64,000 nt of DNA from Symbiodinium natans (GCA_905221605.1 CAJNDS010002243.1:250001-314000); one strand, 5' to 3'; shown: positions 19,059-30,122, counted from the first letter of the stretch. The notes: generated by a model not told the origin, from the sequence alone. Numbers and translations: made by a program.

Positions 19059-19159
19059 TTGGGATGTTCCCCCTTGTACTAGCAGTCCTTGACAGGGATT
19101 AGAGTGCCGCCTATTATAATCCCCATTAAGGACTGTTAGCATAAAGGCTAACATCCCAA
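19059..19159. mobile_element. MITE family A, copy 1, 101 bp with 8-bp TSD
   Basis: Ends TTGGGATGTT/AACATCCCAA with inner matches (AGTCCTT/AAGGACT). Flanked by GGAACCCC (19051-19058) and GGAAGCCC (19160-19167), an 8-bp target duplication with one change. Eight-base duplications are typical of hAT-like transposases; no transposase is present here. It sits inside another repeat (CCATGTACC...ACTTGGGCCC, like 40352-40453), so elements are nested. Confidence 0.85.
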
Positions 19160-19182
19160 GGAAGCCCTTTACGGCCCAGGTT

Positions 19183-19246
19183 TCCCTAAACCCTAAACCC
19201 TAAACCCTAAACCCTAAACCCTAAACCCTAAACCCTAAACCCTAAA
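19183..19246 (-). repeat. C-rich telomere-like array
   Basis: Nine CCCTAAA units, ending the nested element block. Confidence 0.95.
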
Positions 19247-19519
19247 TTCCCACCCAGGCCTGCTTAGGCCGTACCCACCCTCTTCTAGGGTGCCTGGACC
19301 CAGCACTACACCCGACAGCGATTAACGCCTAAAGAGTTGTGTTGAGCGTGAGCTGCACCTCCAGTGCCGGTGCAGTACCCCGCCTGGGGTACCCCGCCCC
19401 CCTTCTCCGATTCTCAAGTATTATTAAGAAACCCTAAACCTGGCGACCTGTTCCTGCAATTCCAAAAGTCTTCAAATTCTTCTGCAGGTCGCCCCTGGGC
19501 CCCCCTCCGGAGCCCCCTG

Positions 19520-19685
19520 GTGCCAGCCCCTGGCGGAGCGTGTTCAGGGACCAGAGGGCCGCAAGCTGGGCGATTGCCCTCCTGGTTTTTTGTGCCCTGA
19601 CCCTGGCCCCCGCCTGGAGCCCCCTTGGTGCCGGGCCCCTGACGCAGCGTGTTCAGGGACCAGAGGGGCCGCAAGGCAGGTCAGC
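19520..19685. repeat. Tandem pair, about 115-bp period
   Basis: AGCGTGTTCAGGGACCAGAG and the following GGCCGCAAG occur at about 19537-19566 and 19646-19675, with related upstream sequence (GCCCCTGG/GGCCCCTG). The polypyrimidine tract follows. Confidence 0.7.
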
Positions 19686-19700
19686 CAGCGCGATTGCTCA

Positions 19701-19845
19701 TTTGCCCCCCTCCCCCTCCCTCCCCCTCCCCCCCCCTCCCCCCCCCTCCCCCCCCTCCCCCCCCTCCCCCCCCCCCCTCCCCCCGCACCCCCTCCCCCCC
19801 ACGCCCTCCCCCCCCACCCCCGCCTCCCCCCTCCCCCCCCCCTCG
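19701..19845 (-). repeat. C/T polypyrimidine tract, about 145 bp
   Basis: Almost only C with T every 5-9 bases. It could form triplex DNA. Open frames through it encode proline or glycine runs and are not taken as genes. Confidence 0.95.
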
Positions 19846-20161
19846 TCTTCGTCTGTTTTCTGGGTCTGGTTTTGACAACCCTGACCCGTTCAAAGCATGA
19901 GGGTGGAAGTGTCCCCAACCGTTCAAAGGATGGGGGTGGGAAGTGGGAATTTAGGGCGTTAGCCCGAAACCCTAAAAGGAGAAAAGTTGGGTGGATGCCT
20001 GCGTAAGCAGGGGGTGGGAAAAATAAAACAACCCAACCTTTCTGGTTGCGGTGGCTCCAACTTCAATATACGCCGCCGCGACATATGCCGCCCCCTCACA
20101 CCCCCTGGGTGTGTTGGGGCGCCATCTCCGCATGACATCTACTGCCGCGGCGGGGCGAGAA

Positions 20162-20392
20162 GCCCTAAACCCTAAACCCTAAACCCTAAACCCTAAACCC
20201 TAAACCCTAAACCCTAAACCCTAAACCCTAAACCCTAAACCCTAAACCCTAAACCCTAAACCCTAAACCCTAAACCCTAAACCCTAAACCCTAAACCCTC
20301 AACCCTCAACCCTCAACCCTAACCCTAAACCCTAAACCCTAAACCCTAAACCCTAAACCCTAAACCCTAAACCCTAAACCCCAAGCCCTGGT
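20162..20392 (-). repeat. Long C-rich array, about 32 units
   Basis: Nearly perfect CCCTAAA units interrupted by three CCCTCAA units, one of the longest regular arrays here. Confidence 0.97.
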
Positions 20393-20519
20393 ACATGGGC
20401 CCCTAGGGTAGTCTAGCTGAAGGGTTCAGCTTCGGGCGCCCTAAACCCGAGCTTGGTGAGAAGTCGGTGGAAGTTTTAGGGTCTGGGGTCTTTGAGTTTG
20501 AAGTTTAGGGTTTAGGGTT

Positions 20520-20662
20520 TAGGGTTAGGGTTTAGGGTTTAGGGCTTAGGGCTTAGGGCTTAGGGCTTAGGGCTTAGGGCTTAGGGCTTAGGGCTTAGGG
20601 CTTAGGGCCTAGGGCCTAGGGCCTAGGGCTTAGGGCTTAGGGCTTAGGGCTTAGGGCTTGGA
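20520..20662 (+). repeat. Variant heptamer array CTTAGGG
   Basis: After a few TTTAGGG units, about 17 units are CTTAGGG, with three consecutive CCTAGGG units embedded. Local spread of one variant implies amplification inside the array. Confidence 0.95.
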
Positions 20663-20793
20663 TTCCCCTAGTTCAACAACCCGAAGCCAGAAGTAAACCA
20701 AGATCGTATTCAAGCGGTCCATTGGGCGGGCTTAGGGCTTTTGCCCTGAACCCAAAAGGAATGGCATGCTGCTGTGGTGCTGTGCGAAACCCA

Positions 20794-20867
20794 CAGCCCC
20801 GTCTAGACAGTTGCCTCCTACTCTCCCCGGTAGCCAGGGGGCCGCCTTACCGCAGCATGTCGCTTAG
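20794..20867 (+). CDS. Exon candidate, unknown
   Basis: After CGAAACCCACAG|, the frame reads PRLDSCLLLSPVARGPPYRS and runs to AGG|GTTTAG. No family recognised; the composition and the donor in the array are the only support. Confidence 0.3.
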
Positions 20868-20935
20868 GGTTTAGGGTTTCGGGTTTAGGGTTTAGGGTTA
20901 GAGTTTAGGGTTTAGGGTTTGGGTTATATTGGTTG

Positions 20936-21055
20936 GTGTTCTCTTTAAGCAGGGTTTCTGTTTCTTTGGGCACATATTCGGGGCTCTTATTCGGGTGTCT
21001 AGGGGCTATATTAAGGTATAAGGGTAACAGATAAAGAGGCCACCGGCCTTTATAA
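20936..21055. mobile_element. Dispersed repeat, copy 1 of 2
   Basis: Shares AGCAGGGTTTCTGTTT/AGTAGGGTTTCTGTTT, TCTAGGGGCTAT and AAGGGTAACAGATAAAGAG with 46543-46650. No TIR seen. Confidence 0.75.
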
Positions 21056-21678
21056 GGTTTAGGGTTTAGGGTTTAGAGTTTAGGGTTTAGGGTTCAGGGT
21101 TTCGGGTTCAGGACTCAGGGTTTTGGGCCGACACAATTCTTCTGAATTCCCTGAACTCACCAGGCAGGGGGGGTCTAGGGTTGCGCGTTTCGGGTTTAGG
21201 GGCTTTTGCTGAAGAACCCTCCCCAGCAAGAGAACCTTCCTTATAAGGGTAATGGAGGGATTATGTTCTCTTATTTTTTTTGGGGGGGGGATTCTTACGC
21301 AGAAAGTAGTGAGGGTTTCGGGGTTCGAGTTGTTTGTAAAAGGGCTTGCTGGGTTTGGGGGTTCAAGGCTTTAGGGGCTTAGGGTTTGAGTCTAGTAGAG
21401 ATTTTAAGGCCCTCATCGCAAGCCGTCACAGCCAGGAGGCTCGCAGCACCCCAGGTCACCAACACCTATATACTCAGCTGAGCTGGAAGAGGCGACACCG
21501 GTTTAGGGTTTAGGGTTTAGGGTTTAGGGTTTAGGGTTTAGGGTTTAGGGTTTAGGGCGTAGGGTGTAGGGTTTAATTGTTCAAACAGCTGGAAACCTTT
21601 AAGCCATCAAGAAGCTCACACCAGGTTTGAGCGCTTTGGGGTCCCTAAGCCCTGAACCCTAAACCCGAAACCTTAAAC

Positions 21679-21780
21679 TTGGGATGTTCCCCCTTATACT
21701 AACAGTCCTTAATCGGGATTCTAGTATGGGGTGCTATAATCCCTATCAAGAACTCTCAGTATCAGGGCGGAACATCCCAA
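21679..21780. mobile_element. MITE family A, copy 2, with 8-bp TSD
   Basis: Ends TTGGGATGTT/AACATCCCAA. Flanks CCTTAAAC at 21671-21678 and 21781-21788 are identical. The target is itself a degenerate CCCTAAAC unit, so the element jumped into a telomere-like tract. Confidence 0.9.
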
Positions 21781-21907
21781 CCTTAAACCCTAAACCCCAA
21801 ACCCCCTAAGCCCCTAAACCCCCTAAACCCTAAACCCCCCTAAACCCTAAACCCTAAACCCTAAACCCTAAACCCTAAACCCTAAACCCTAAACCCTAAA
21901 CCCTAAG

Positions 21908-21961
21908 CACGGCTGAGGAGTCGAAAGCCCGACATCAAGCCGAGCTGCAAGCCGTGGCTGG
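21908..21961 (+). CDS. Exon candidate, helical
   Basis: After CCCTAAG| (end of the C-rich array), it reads TAEESKARHQAELQAVA and ends at GG|GTGCGT. Charged, helix-forming. No family recognised. Confidence 0.42.
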
Positions 21962-22444
21962 GTGCGTTCATCTAATGTCGGGGTTTAGGGTTTAGGGTTT
22001 AGAGTTTAGGGTTTAGGGTTTAGGGTTTAGGGTTTAGGGTTCCCCGTTTCTGTTTTTTTTCAAGTTAGGGTTTAGGGATCCGGGCTTGATCCCCTTGAGA
22101 AACGCGGGTACACGAAGAAATGCAAGCCCCGAACCAGTACGCCCCAAGCCTTAAACCCTAAACCCTATCAGCCCTAAGGGTTAAGGGTTTAGGGTTTAGG
22201 GTTTAGGGTTTAGGGTGTAGGCACGCCAAACCCTATAAGCCCTAAGCCTTCGCAGGGTCCTAGGGTTTAGGGTTTCGGGTTTAGTTTAGGGTCTCAAGGT
22301 TCTCATGGTTTAGCAGCGGGATGAGTTGGGCTCGAGTCCTAACTAAACTCATTTGTAAACCCCCTTTCTGAAGGTTCGGGGTTTTTTAGGGCTCAGGGTT
22401 TTAGAGGTTTTCAGCATTTACTAAATGATGCACTTGTGGCCTAG

Positions 22445-22491
22445 GAGGAGGTCGGTGGGCTTGCTACAGTTGAGGGGTTTGCGAATTCAAG
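22445..22491 (+). CDS. Exon candidate
   Basis: After GGCCTAG|, it reads EEVGGLATVEGFANS and ends at CAAG|GTATTT. Short; no family. Confidence 0.35.
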
Positions 22492-22544
22492 GTATTTAGG
22501 GATTTGGGAGTCTTCATTTGGGAAGTTCAGGTGTAGGGATTTAG

Positions 22545-22663
22545 GGTTTAGGGTCTAGGGTCTAGGGTTAGGGTTTAGGGTTTAGGGTTTAGGGTTTAGG
22601 GTTTAGGGTTTAGGGTTTAGGGTTTAGGGTTTAGGGTTTAGGGTTTAGGGTTTAGGGTTTAGC
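22545..22663 (+). repeat. G-rich telomere-like array
   Basis: About 16 TTTAGGG units, with TCTAGGG at the left end. Confidence 0.95.
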
Positions 22664-22701
22664 CCTCTGTTCAACCTACATCCTCAAATCGCCACCATAA
22701 G

Positions 22702-22747
22702 GAGAAGGAGAAGAGCGCGGCAAAGCTGATGGAGTCAGTGATGGGAC
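22702..22747 (+). CDS. Exon candidate with canonical donor
   Basis: After CCATAAG|, it reads EKEKSAAKLMESVMG and ends at C|GTGAGTAAG, the most canonical donor in the window. Helical and charged. Confidence 0.45.
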
Positions 22748-22823
22748 GTGAGTAAGCTAGACCCTAAGCCCTAAACCCTAAACCCTAAATGCTAAACCCT
22801 AGCGCTCTAGGGGTAAAGGTTGT

Positions 22824-22861
22824 TTTTTTTTTTTTTTTTTTTTTGGGGGGGGGGGGGGGGG
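22824..22861. repeat. T(n)G(n) compound homopolymer
   Basis: About 21 T directly followed by about 17 G. Similar T-then-G runs occur at 27299-27345 and 33728-33766, and C-then-A at 39387-39440. Confidence 0.95.
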
Positions 22862-23444
22862 TGGTGAAAGGCGGGGTGTTTTGGTCTCGGGATTGAGGGT
22901 TCAGGGGGGTTTAGAGTTTGGGGTTCAGGGTTCAGGGTTTAGGATTTAGGGTTTAGGGTTTTTAGGTTTAGGGCTGAGGGCTTAGGGTTTAGGGTTTAGG
23001 GTTTAGGGTTTAGGGTTAGGGGTTTAGGGTTTAGGGTTTAGGGTTTAGGGTCTCGGGGTCTTCGTGCAAGCTGCGGAAGCCCAAGGAGTCAGGTCCAGGT
23101 CGCTCGGTCCCTAAACCCTAAACCCTAAACCCATCATGAGGGTGCAAAGCCGATGCGTTCACAAGCAACGCAGAGCAGGTGCCCAGCGCTCTCAAAATCG
23201 ACTGTCGCCTTTCTGCACCCTACACAAATAGTATTCCCTTATGGTCCCTTAAAAATATACTATAGTACCCCCCCCCCCCAAAAAAACTGTTAAAGTGTTC
23301 AGGCCCCTACATTAGTAGTTTTTTTTTTTTTATGTATTATTATTATTATGTATCAATATTTTTGTTATTACCTTATTTTTTTTTTTTTGGGGGGGGGTTG
23401 TATCGGGTTTCAGAGGGTTTAGAGGGTCCGGCCCGTCACCACCC

Positions 23445-23540
23445 AAACCCTAAACCCTAAACCCTAAACCCTAGTCCCAAACCCCTAAACCCTAAACCCT
23501 AAACCCTAAACCCTAAACCCTAAACCCTAAACCCTAACCC
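23445..23540 (-). repeat. C-rich telomere-like array
   Basis: About 12 CCCTAAA units upstream of the exon candidate at 23547. Confidence 0.95.
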
Positions 23541-23546
23541 CAAGAG

Positions 23547-23639
23547 CTGCCGCAGCTTTCGGAAGGAAGATTCGGTCGGCTTTGGGAGAGCTTCTCGAGC
23601 GGCTGCAGCAATCCGAGGCCGCCGTTGAGGTTTTAGGGG
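23547..23639 (+). CDS. Exon candidate, helical
   Basis: After CCCAAGAG|, two bases and then AAAFGRKIRSALGELLERLQ continuing QSEAAVE, ending at GAG|GTTTTAGG. Amphipathic helix; no family assigned. Confidence 0.5.
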
Positions 23640-23644
23640 AGGTG

Positions 23645-23780
23645 TGGGGTTTAGGGTTTAGGGTTAGTGTTTAGGGTTTAGGGTTTAGGGTTTAGGGTTT
23701 AGGGTTTAGGGTTTAGGGTTTAGGGTTTCGGGTTACGGGTTTCGGGTTTAGGGTTTATGGTTTATAGGGTTTAGGGCTTC
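23645..23780 (+). repeat. G-rich telomere-like array
   Basis: TTTAGGG with TTCGGG variants to the right. It opens the intron after 23639. Confidence 0.93.
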
Positions 23781-24120
23781 GGGTTCAGCACTTCGGACCG
23801 GGCAGGTTTATGGTAAAGCTTTATTTTCGGCTCGGATATAACACCCACCCACCAAGAGAATCCCATAACATCGAGAAAGCAAGCCATGTTCTGAAAATAC
23901 AGCGGCCAAATTTTGAAAATGAAGCGCCAAATTTTGAAATACGATGAAGGTTTAAAGAAATAAATGCATATATACATATATAGATGTATATCGGGTTTGG
24001 GACCCCTTTGTTAAATGCAACAAGCCCCTGAAACATCCTAAATTCTCTAAACCCTTGGCCTCCACAACCCCCCCAACCCCTAAACCCTGAACCCCTAAAT
24101 TCCCGTAAACTCCCGTACAC
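23781..24120. other. AT-rich unique stretch
   Basis: Contains AATTTTGAAA repeats and a TATATA segment near 23965-23990. No coding support; minus-strand frames here lack domains. Confidence 0.4.
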
Positions 24121-24326
24121 TCCCTAGACCCCCTAAACCCTGAACCCCATTCAACCCTAAACCCTAAACGCTCAAACCCTAAATCCTCAACCATCCTTAA
24201 ACCCGAAACCCTAAACCAGAAACCCTAAACCCTAAGCCCTAAACCCTGAACCCTAAACCCTAAACCCCTACCCCTAAACCCTAAACCCCTAAACCCTCAA
24301 CCCTAAACCCTAAACCCCTGCATCAG

Positions 24327-24390
24327 GCCTTGGGCCTCATTGAGCCCCGTGATGCCACCAGCCTGGCTGCCGGGAAGCTCAGGGAGGGAG
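24327..24390 (+). CDS. Exon candidate
   Basis: After CTGCATCAG|, it reads ALGLIEPRDATSLAAGKLRE and ends at GGAG|GTTTAGGG. C-rich array upstream, G-rich downstream. Phase 0 in, 1 out. No family recognised. Confidence 0.45.
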
Positions 24391-24799
24391 GTTTAGGGCA
24401 TTTGGGGGGATTAGGGTTTAGGGTTTAGGGCTAGGGTTTAGGGGTTTAGGGTTTAGGGTTTAGGGTTTGGGGTTTGGGGTTTGGGGTTTGGGGTTTGGGT
24501 TTAGGGTTAGGGTTAAGGATTGACGGGATTTAGGCTACGGGGTTGCGGGATTTAGGGGGGATTACAAGGGTTTAGGGGATTTTGGGGATTTGGGTTGAGA
24601 GTTTCGGGAGGGTTTAGACAACAAGCTCTGACAAAGTCCCCAGACCCATGGATACGACCTTCAGGGCCCAAGGCACAGCCCTAAACTGGGCACTAAACCC
24701 TAAAGCCCTAGGGTTTAGGGTTTAGGGTTTCGGGTTTAGGGTTTCGGGTTTAGGGTTTAGGGTTTAGAGTTTAGGGTTTAGGGTTTAGGGTTAGGCCTT

Positions 24800-25550
24800 A
24801 GCCCCTAAGCAAGCCCAGGAATCCCATGACCCGGAAGGTTTAGGGCTTCTGGCTTGGGGTAGTTGTAGTTGGAACGTGAAGATCCTACTCGGCCCTTGGG
24901 ATGTCTTTGAGTCTTCGTTAGTAGAACAAGAAAAGAGAAACTCTACGCTCTTCGGCCCATGTGCCTTTCGACACGATGCCGCTGCATGCAGAAGAGCTAG
25001 ACTCACCAACCCCAAGCCCTAAACCCAAAACCTAAGCCCTAAACCCTAAAGCTGGGGTTTAGGGTTTAGGGTTTAGGGTTTGGGGTTTAGGGTTTAGGGT
25101 TTCATTACAGTGCACGCATGCTTGAGCTATTGAAAGATCCAATTGTAGAGATGGGGTGATATGGTGCGCTGCATGACATCCGCCCTCAAGAACAGGTGCA
25201 GCCGAACTCCTCGCGCAACAGCTCAGTTTCTTTCCCTCTGTCCTCTTGGAAACAGACATCAAAGCGTTAGCTGTGCTTACGGAGCTCCTTTCCGTATCTT
25301 AGGCTTTGTCTGCCGATAGGGCCAAGACATGCTGCGCAGCCTGCACGCGGCACAACGCTTGCTCACAAGCGTCTTTCCCATTCCATTGAGGTTGCTGTGC
25401 CACCAGAGGAAGTTCAGTGTCTTTGGGTTAAGGATGGAGAGGCCCAAAGTTGTATACCGCTTGGTCTGCCCTCTTGTAGGCCAAATGTTCTGGTTACAAG
25501 GCACGTGGACTGATATTTCCAAGTAGAAGACTTTGGTAAGGCTGACCTGG
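24800..25550. other. Repeat-poor block with opposing open frames
   Basis: Minus frames of 74, 67 and 81 codons and a plus frame of 65 codons overlap (24791-25526). One minus frame contains LNFLWWHSNLNGMG. I cannot decide the strand; a degenerate retroelement or UTR is possible. Confidence 0.3.
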
Positions 25551-26409
25551 CTGCCTGCGGGTTTAGAGTTTAGGGTTTAGGGTTTAGGGTTTAGGGTATA
25601 GGGTTTAGGGTTTTTATAGGGTTTAGGGAACCTGAGCAAAGGCCTTGACCTTAAACACACAGCCAGGCAGTCTTGCGGAACGGCAAGAGCCACGTCGGAA
25701 ACCTTTTGGAGGAGTTTCTGCAATTGCCACCGTCCGCCCCTCCGCCCCGGGTCCTACCTAAAGGATTTCACGCCCACTGGCCATCTGTTATTCTGAATTT
25801 CGTTGCTCTTCCAGCCATATGCCCTTAACCCCAAACCCTAAACCCCAAAGCGCTGTGTTCCAAGGTTTCGGGTTGCATGTTCGGCTTGGTTTTGGGAGCA
25901 AGCGAAACTCCATGTCCGACTCGCTCTCGGGGTTTCGGGTTTAGGGTTTAGGGTTTAGGGGTCGCGGGTTTAGGGTTTAGGGTTTAGGGTTTAGGGATGT
26001 AGGTTTGTAGCTTGTTTTTTCAACAGGTGCAAAGACGCGGGCTTGTTCTGTTTAAAGAACCTAATCAAGAGACTTCAACTAAGCTTCAAAACCATCTAGC
26101 AACTTCAAAGCTACTACCCAGAGACTGCAGTACTCCTTAACAAAGGCATTCTCTCAAATCACGTGTTCTTTTCAAATCACGGGCTGTCGTCAGTTGAAGC
26201 GTCTTGGAGTATCTGTCTCTCATTACGTCGTATGCCTGTTTGCTTAGCAGCTTCGACGGCTCGAGCATTCCCACGCGTGCTTTTTAGAGAATCTGCAACT
26301 CAGCGTGCCGTTATGAAAGTAGGTACCCCCGATTCATAATGACGTGCACCCTCAAGCTTCAACAGCTCGTTCTGAGTGTGTTTTGCATTTAGGCACAAGC
26401 CTCTGCCGG

Positions 26410-26727
26410 TCAATGCAGGACGTTTGGGCACAAACCTACGCTAGGGAATGTGGGACGCTGGAGCCCAGCATCAAGCAAACTCAACCTTAAATAGATCGGA
26501 GAGTCCCCGAACCCGATAGTTGTTCCTGAGATGCTTCTAGAGCTTGAGTTTAGCGTTTGAGCTGCCATCCTGTAAGCAGAGGAGCCCCAAACTTCACAAT
26601 CCGTAGCCCAAGTAAAGTGGTTAGCGAGTTTCCTGGCATGCGCTTCTAGCCGCGGAGGCGAGGTAAAGCGCTGTGTGATGTTGTTTTGGAGGTCTATGGC
26701 TTTTTGGATTTCCGAATGCCCTAAACC
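26410..26727 (-). CDS. Minus-strand open frame, about 105 codons, unknown
   Basis: The frame opens in the C-rich array at 26727 (TTTAG|GG on the minus strand could serve as acceptor). It reads HSEIQKAIDLQNN, later KLANHFTWATDCEVWGSSAY and SGTTIGFGDSPIY, and stops at TGA (26412-26410). There is no starting ATG, so it would be an internal or final exon. Amino-acid content is protein-like. It could be the tail of a retroelement polyprotein; I do not recognise a family. About 400 bp downstream (26000-26400) is repeat-free and UTR-like. Confidence 0.42.
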   Translation of the reverse strand, partial: GLGHSEIQKAIDLQNNITQRFTSPPRLEAHARKLANHFTWATDCEVWGSSAYRMAAQTLNSSSRSISGTTIGFGDSPIYLRLSLLDAGLQRPTFPSVGLCPNVLH

Positions 26728-26791
26728 CTAAACCCTAAACCCTAAACCCTAAACCCTAAACCCTAAACCCTAAACCCTAAACCCTAAACCC
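26720..26791 (-). repeat. C-rich telomere-like array
   Basis: About ten perfect CCCTAAA units, directly abutting the minus-strand open frame. Confidence 0.95.
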
Positions 26792-27027
26792 TTGGTTTTA
26801 CATGGGCTTCCAGAAGGTCTTCCTTTTGGCCTTCCGGGTTGTAGAATCCGGTGGTGCCTTGTTGTTCTTATGGGTTTGGGCCGGCTTTCCAAGAAGACAA
26901 CGTCATCAAGGATTCGGGTCTGAGTCTGTAGTCGTTCTAGGGTTTAGGGTTTAGGGTTTAGGGTTTAGGGTTTAGGGTTTAGGGTTTAGGGTTTAGGGTT
27001 TAGGGCTTGGGTCTTCGGGCTTAGGGC

Positions 27028-28560
27028 TTAGCGTTTAGGGTTCCCCTTACGAGCTTCCGCGTCCAAGCTCACCTCCCCCCCCCACCCCCCCTTTAAGGAA
27101 ATTGCACGCAATCGGGCGGGGTGCCAGCTTGAACTCTACACCCTGGCCCTCAACCCCAAACCCTAAGCCCTAAACCCTAAACCCTAAACTCAAAGACGCT
27201 GCAACTCCGGCCCACTGGCTTCAGGGCACTGATCAGGGCACTGATTGCACTTGAGCAGAACGCTTTTAACACCCAACCAATGGGCTCCAATTCTTTCTGT
27301 TTTTTTTTTTTTTTGTTTTGGGGGGGGGGGGGGGGGGGGGGGGGGCGGGTGGGTTTATTGATTAGGTTGGTTTAGGGTTTTAGAGTTTATAAGGGTTTCG
27401 GGTTTAGGGTTTAGGGTTTAGCCCTGGGGGTATGTTGCGTTTACCCTTACTGTGTAAGAGGATCATATTTAGGAATTAATTTCTTTTCAAGGACCCGGCA
27501 AACGTTAACCCCTTGACCCGAAACCCAGACCTTCATTTCCAAGTACCCTTTCGGGGCTTTCTGGCTTTTCACCCTTCACCCTAAACCCTAAACTCTACGG
27601 AGCCCAAAATCCTAATCCCAAACCCTAAACGCTAAACCCCGACCCCTATAAACAGGCCCAATGACAGTCGAAACGTCGCCCAGCGCCAAATCAGTCCCCG
27701 TCTCGGAGACTACTTGGGCAATGCCCCAAGATTCAGGGTTAGTGACGAAACTCTTCGGAGTAGAGGTTTAGGGTTTAGTGATTCAGGGTTTTTGGCGGTT
27801 TAGGACTTAGACGGTTGGGGTCGAGGGTTCAAGGTCCAAGGGTTTCGTCAAGTTTTTGTAAGGTTTGATTCCCGGTCCAAAAGGATCCCAGAACGTGTTT
27901 TCAAAGACTCGCTCAGAGTTTCTAAGGGATTTCGCTGCGGCTTCTGAGGGCTTCGGGCTTCTCAGGGTGTAGGGTTTAGGGGTTTAGGGTCTGCTCTACA
28001 TAATCTGAGCTTCCCTATACTGCGCTGGAGGCTTCGGGCGTTGAAGCTTTTGGGGGCTGTTGGTTTTCTTGGCGGTTTAGGGATTTGGGCGGGGGTTGTG
28101 GGGCTTTCGAGATTAATCTAGGTTAGGGTTCAGGGTTTCTGGGCCTACGGGTGGATTCGGGCGGGGGGGGGGGGTCAAGGAGGGTTTCATGAGGGCTCGC
28201 GGGTTCACAGTTCAGGGTCTGCACGGGCCTTTCTCCACCTAAACCTGCCCCTCTAGCCGTGCAGGGCTTGGGTCAAAAGGGCGTAACCCTAAAACCCTCA
28301 ACCCTCAACCCTAAACCCTAAACCCTAAACCCTTATACCCCAAACCCTCAATTTTTGATTTATTTGTAGCGAGCTTTGTACGTCAGCACATCAGCCTGCG
28401 AGCCTATAGCTACCGAGACCTGAAAGTTGCAAGAAGGCGAGATCCAGCTCAAACCGAAAGCAGCAGCAAGACCAACCAAACCAAAAACAGCTAAACCCTA
28501 AACCCTAAACCCTAAACCCTAAACCCTACACCCTAAACCCTAAACCCTAAACCCTAAACC
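27028..28560. other. Region without exon call
   Basis: Contains T/G compound homopolymer (27299-27345), small arrays and unique sequence. An AGGGCACTGATC tandem pair lies at about 27225-27250. Nothing coding could be supported. Confidence 0.5.
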
Positions 28561-28600
28561 CTAGCTTTGGCTTTGCGGGCTGAAGGGCGAAAGTAAACAG

Positions 28601-28666
28601 TGCGCGCAGGAGGCGGCTGAGGAGGACCTTGCCCCAGCCGCTCAGCTGTTGGTGTGGGCTGTGCAG
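28601..28666 (+). CDS. Exon candidate, helical
   Basis: After AAGTAAACAG|, 22 codons start CAQEAAEEDLAPAAQLLVW and end at CAG|GCATGG (GC donor). Flanked by a C-rich array upstream and a G-rich one downstream. Confidence 0.48.
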
Positions 28667-28849
28667 GCATGGTATCCCTCTTAGGGCCTAGAGTTTAGGG
28701 TTGAGGGTTTAAGGTGGCTCGAGGGTTTCGGGTTAACGGTTGAGGGTTTAGGGTTGACGGTTTAGGGTGGGTTTAGGGTGGGCTTAGGGTGGGTTTAGGG
28801 TTCAGGGTGGGTTTAGAGTTTAGGGTTTAGGGTTTAGGGGGATTGTCAG

Positions 28850-28895
28850 GGTGGCTGAGAAGTTTGCTGTGGGAGCTGAGTACGGGCCGGGCATT
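28850..28895 (+). CDS. Exon candidate
   Basis: After GATTGTCAG|, one base and then VAEKFAVGAEYGPGI, ending at ATT|GTTAAC. Phase 1 in, 0 out. No family. Confidence 0.38.
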
Positions 28896-29908
28896 GTTAA
28901 CACTGATCTCTGAACCCTGAACCTTAAATCCGGAACTTTGAAGCCTCCTTGGAATGGCACCTGGCCTTATTTCTTGGGGCGGTGATGGGTTGAGGGGTTT
29001 AGTGTTTTAGGGTTTTGGGGGGGTTTTAGGCTTTAGGGTGACTCTCCGGCTCTTTGTGCGGCTTAAGAATCTACTTACGCTGCCAAAACTGTACGATGTA
29101 TGATGATTTTGGGAGTGGCTGGTACCGAAAGGAGGGCCTAAGCTTAAGCCCCAGAACTGAATCCCGAAACATCCCCAGACCCTAAATCCCCAAACCCTGA
29201 ACCCTTAAACCCTAAACCCTAAACCCTAAAACGAAAAACTCTAAACCCTAAACCCTACACGCAGTTTCCCTGAGACAGTTCTCCTCAACCGTGCTGCAAG
29301 CATTGGGCTGGAAGCGGGTTCCTGAAGCCTAAAGACCCTCAAGGGTTTAGGGTTTAGGGGTTAGGGTTTAGGGTTTGAAACTTAACTACAGTTTAGGGTT
29401 TTGGGTTTTGGCTTTAGGGCCTCAAACAGAGAGCGGTTTTGGCTTTAGGCTCTGAAGTTTAGAGATTTATAGGTTTAGAGCTTAGGGGTTAGGTTTTCAG
29501 GGCTGGAAGAAATCCCAGACCGCGAAACTCTGGACTCTAAGCCCAGTACCGTCCGGAAGCCACAAAACAGAGACCCCCTAAACCCTAAACCCTAAACCCT
29601 AAATCCTACACCCTAAACCCTAAACCCTAAACCCTAAACCCTCAACCCGAACCCTATACCCACACAAGTTGACAGGTTCTTCCACTGACCCAGGGTGTTT
29701 TCTGCCCAAGCTCCGGATGAGGTGACAACTCTTCACCAAGTCCTGACCTAAGCCATCGCACCGAAACCCTAAACAGCCCATCGCTGTCCTAGCATGTAAC
29801 CCTACACCCTAAACCCTGAACCTTAAACCCTAAACCCTAAACCCTGAACCCTGAACCCTAAACCCTAAACCCTAAACCCTATAAACCCTAAACCCTGAGC
29901 CAAGTAAG

Positions 29909-29964
29909 GTGGAGAAGGGCCAGATTCGCTTGCATGGCCACTTTTGCGGCGTCGGGTGGCCCAA
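29909..29964 (+). CDS. Exon candidate
   Basis: After CAAGTAAG|, it reads VEKGQIRLHGHFCGVGWP and ends at CAA|GTTTGT. The frame continues open as KFVFWIGALTG. No family assigned. Confidence 0.42.
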
Positions 29965-30122
29965 GTTTGTGTTTTGGATTGGGGCTCTGACAGGGCTTAG
30001 GGCTTAGGGCTCTTAGGGCTTATAGGGCTTAGGTTTAGGGTTTAGGGTTTAGGGTTTAGGGTTTAGGGTTTAGGGTTTAGGGTTTAGCGTTTAGGGTTTA
30101 GGGCTTGTGGAGTTTAGGGCAG

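Noticed and set aside
19540-20006. Proline- or glycine-rich ORFs near 19.6-19.9 kb
   Set aside because: Same cause: the C/T tract. Upstream part is a tandem duplication.
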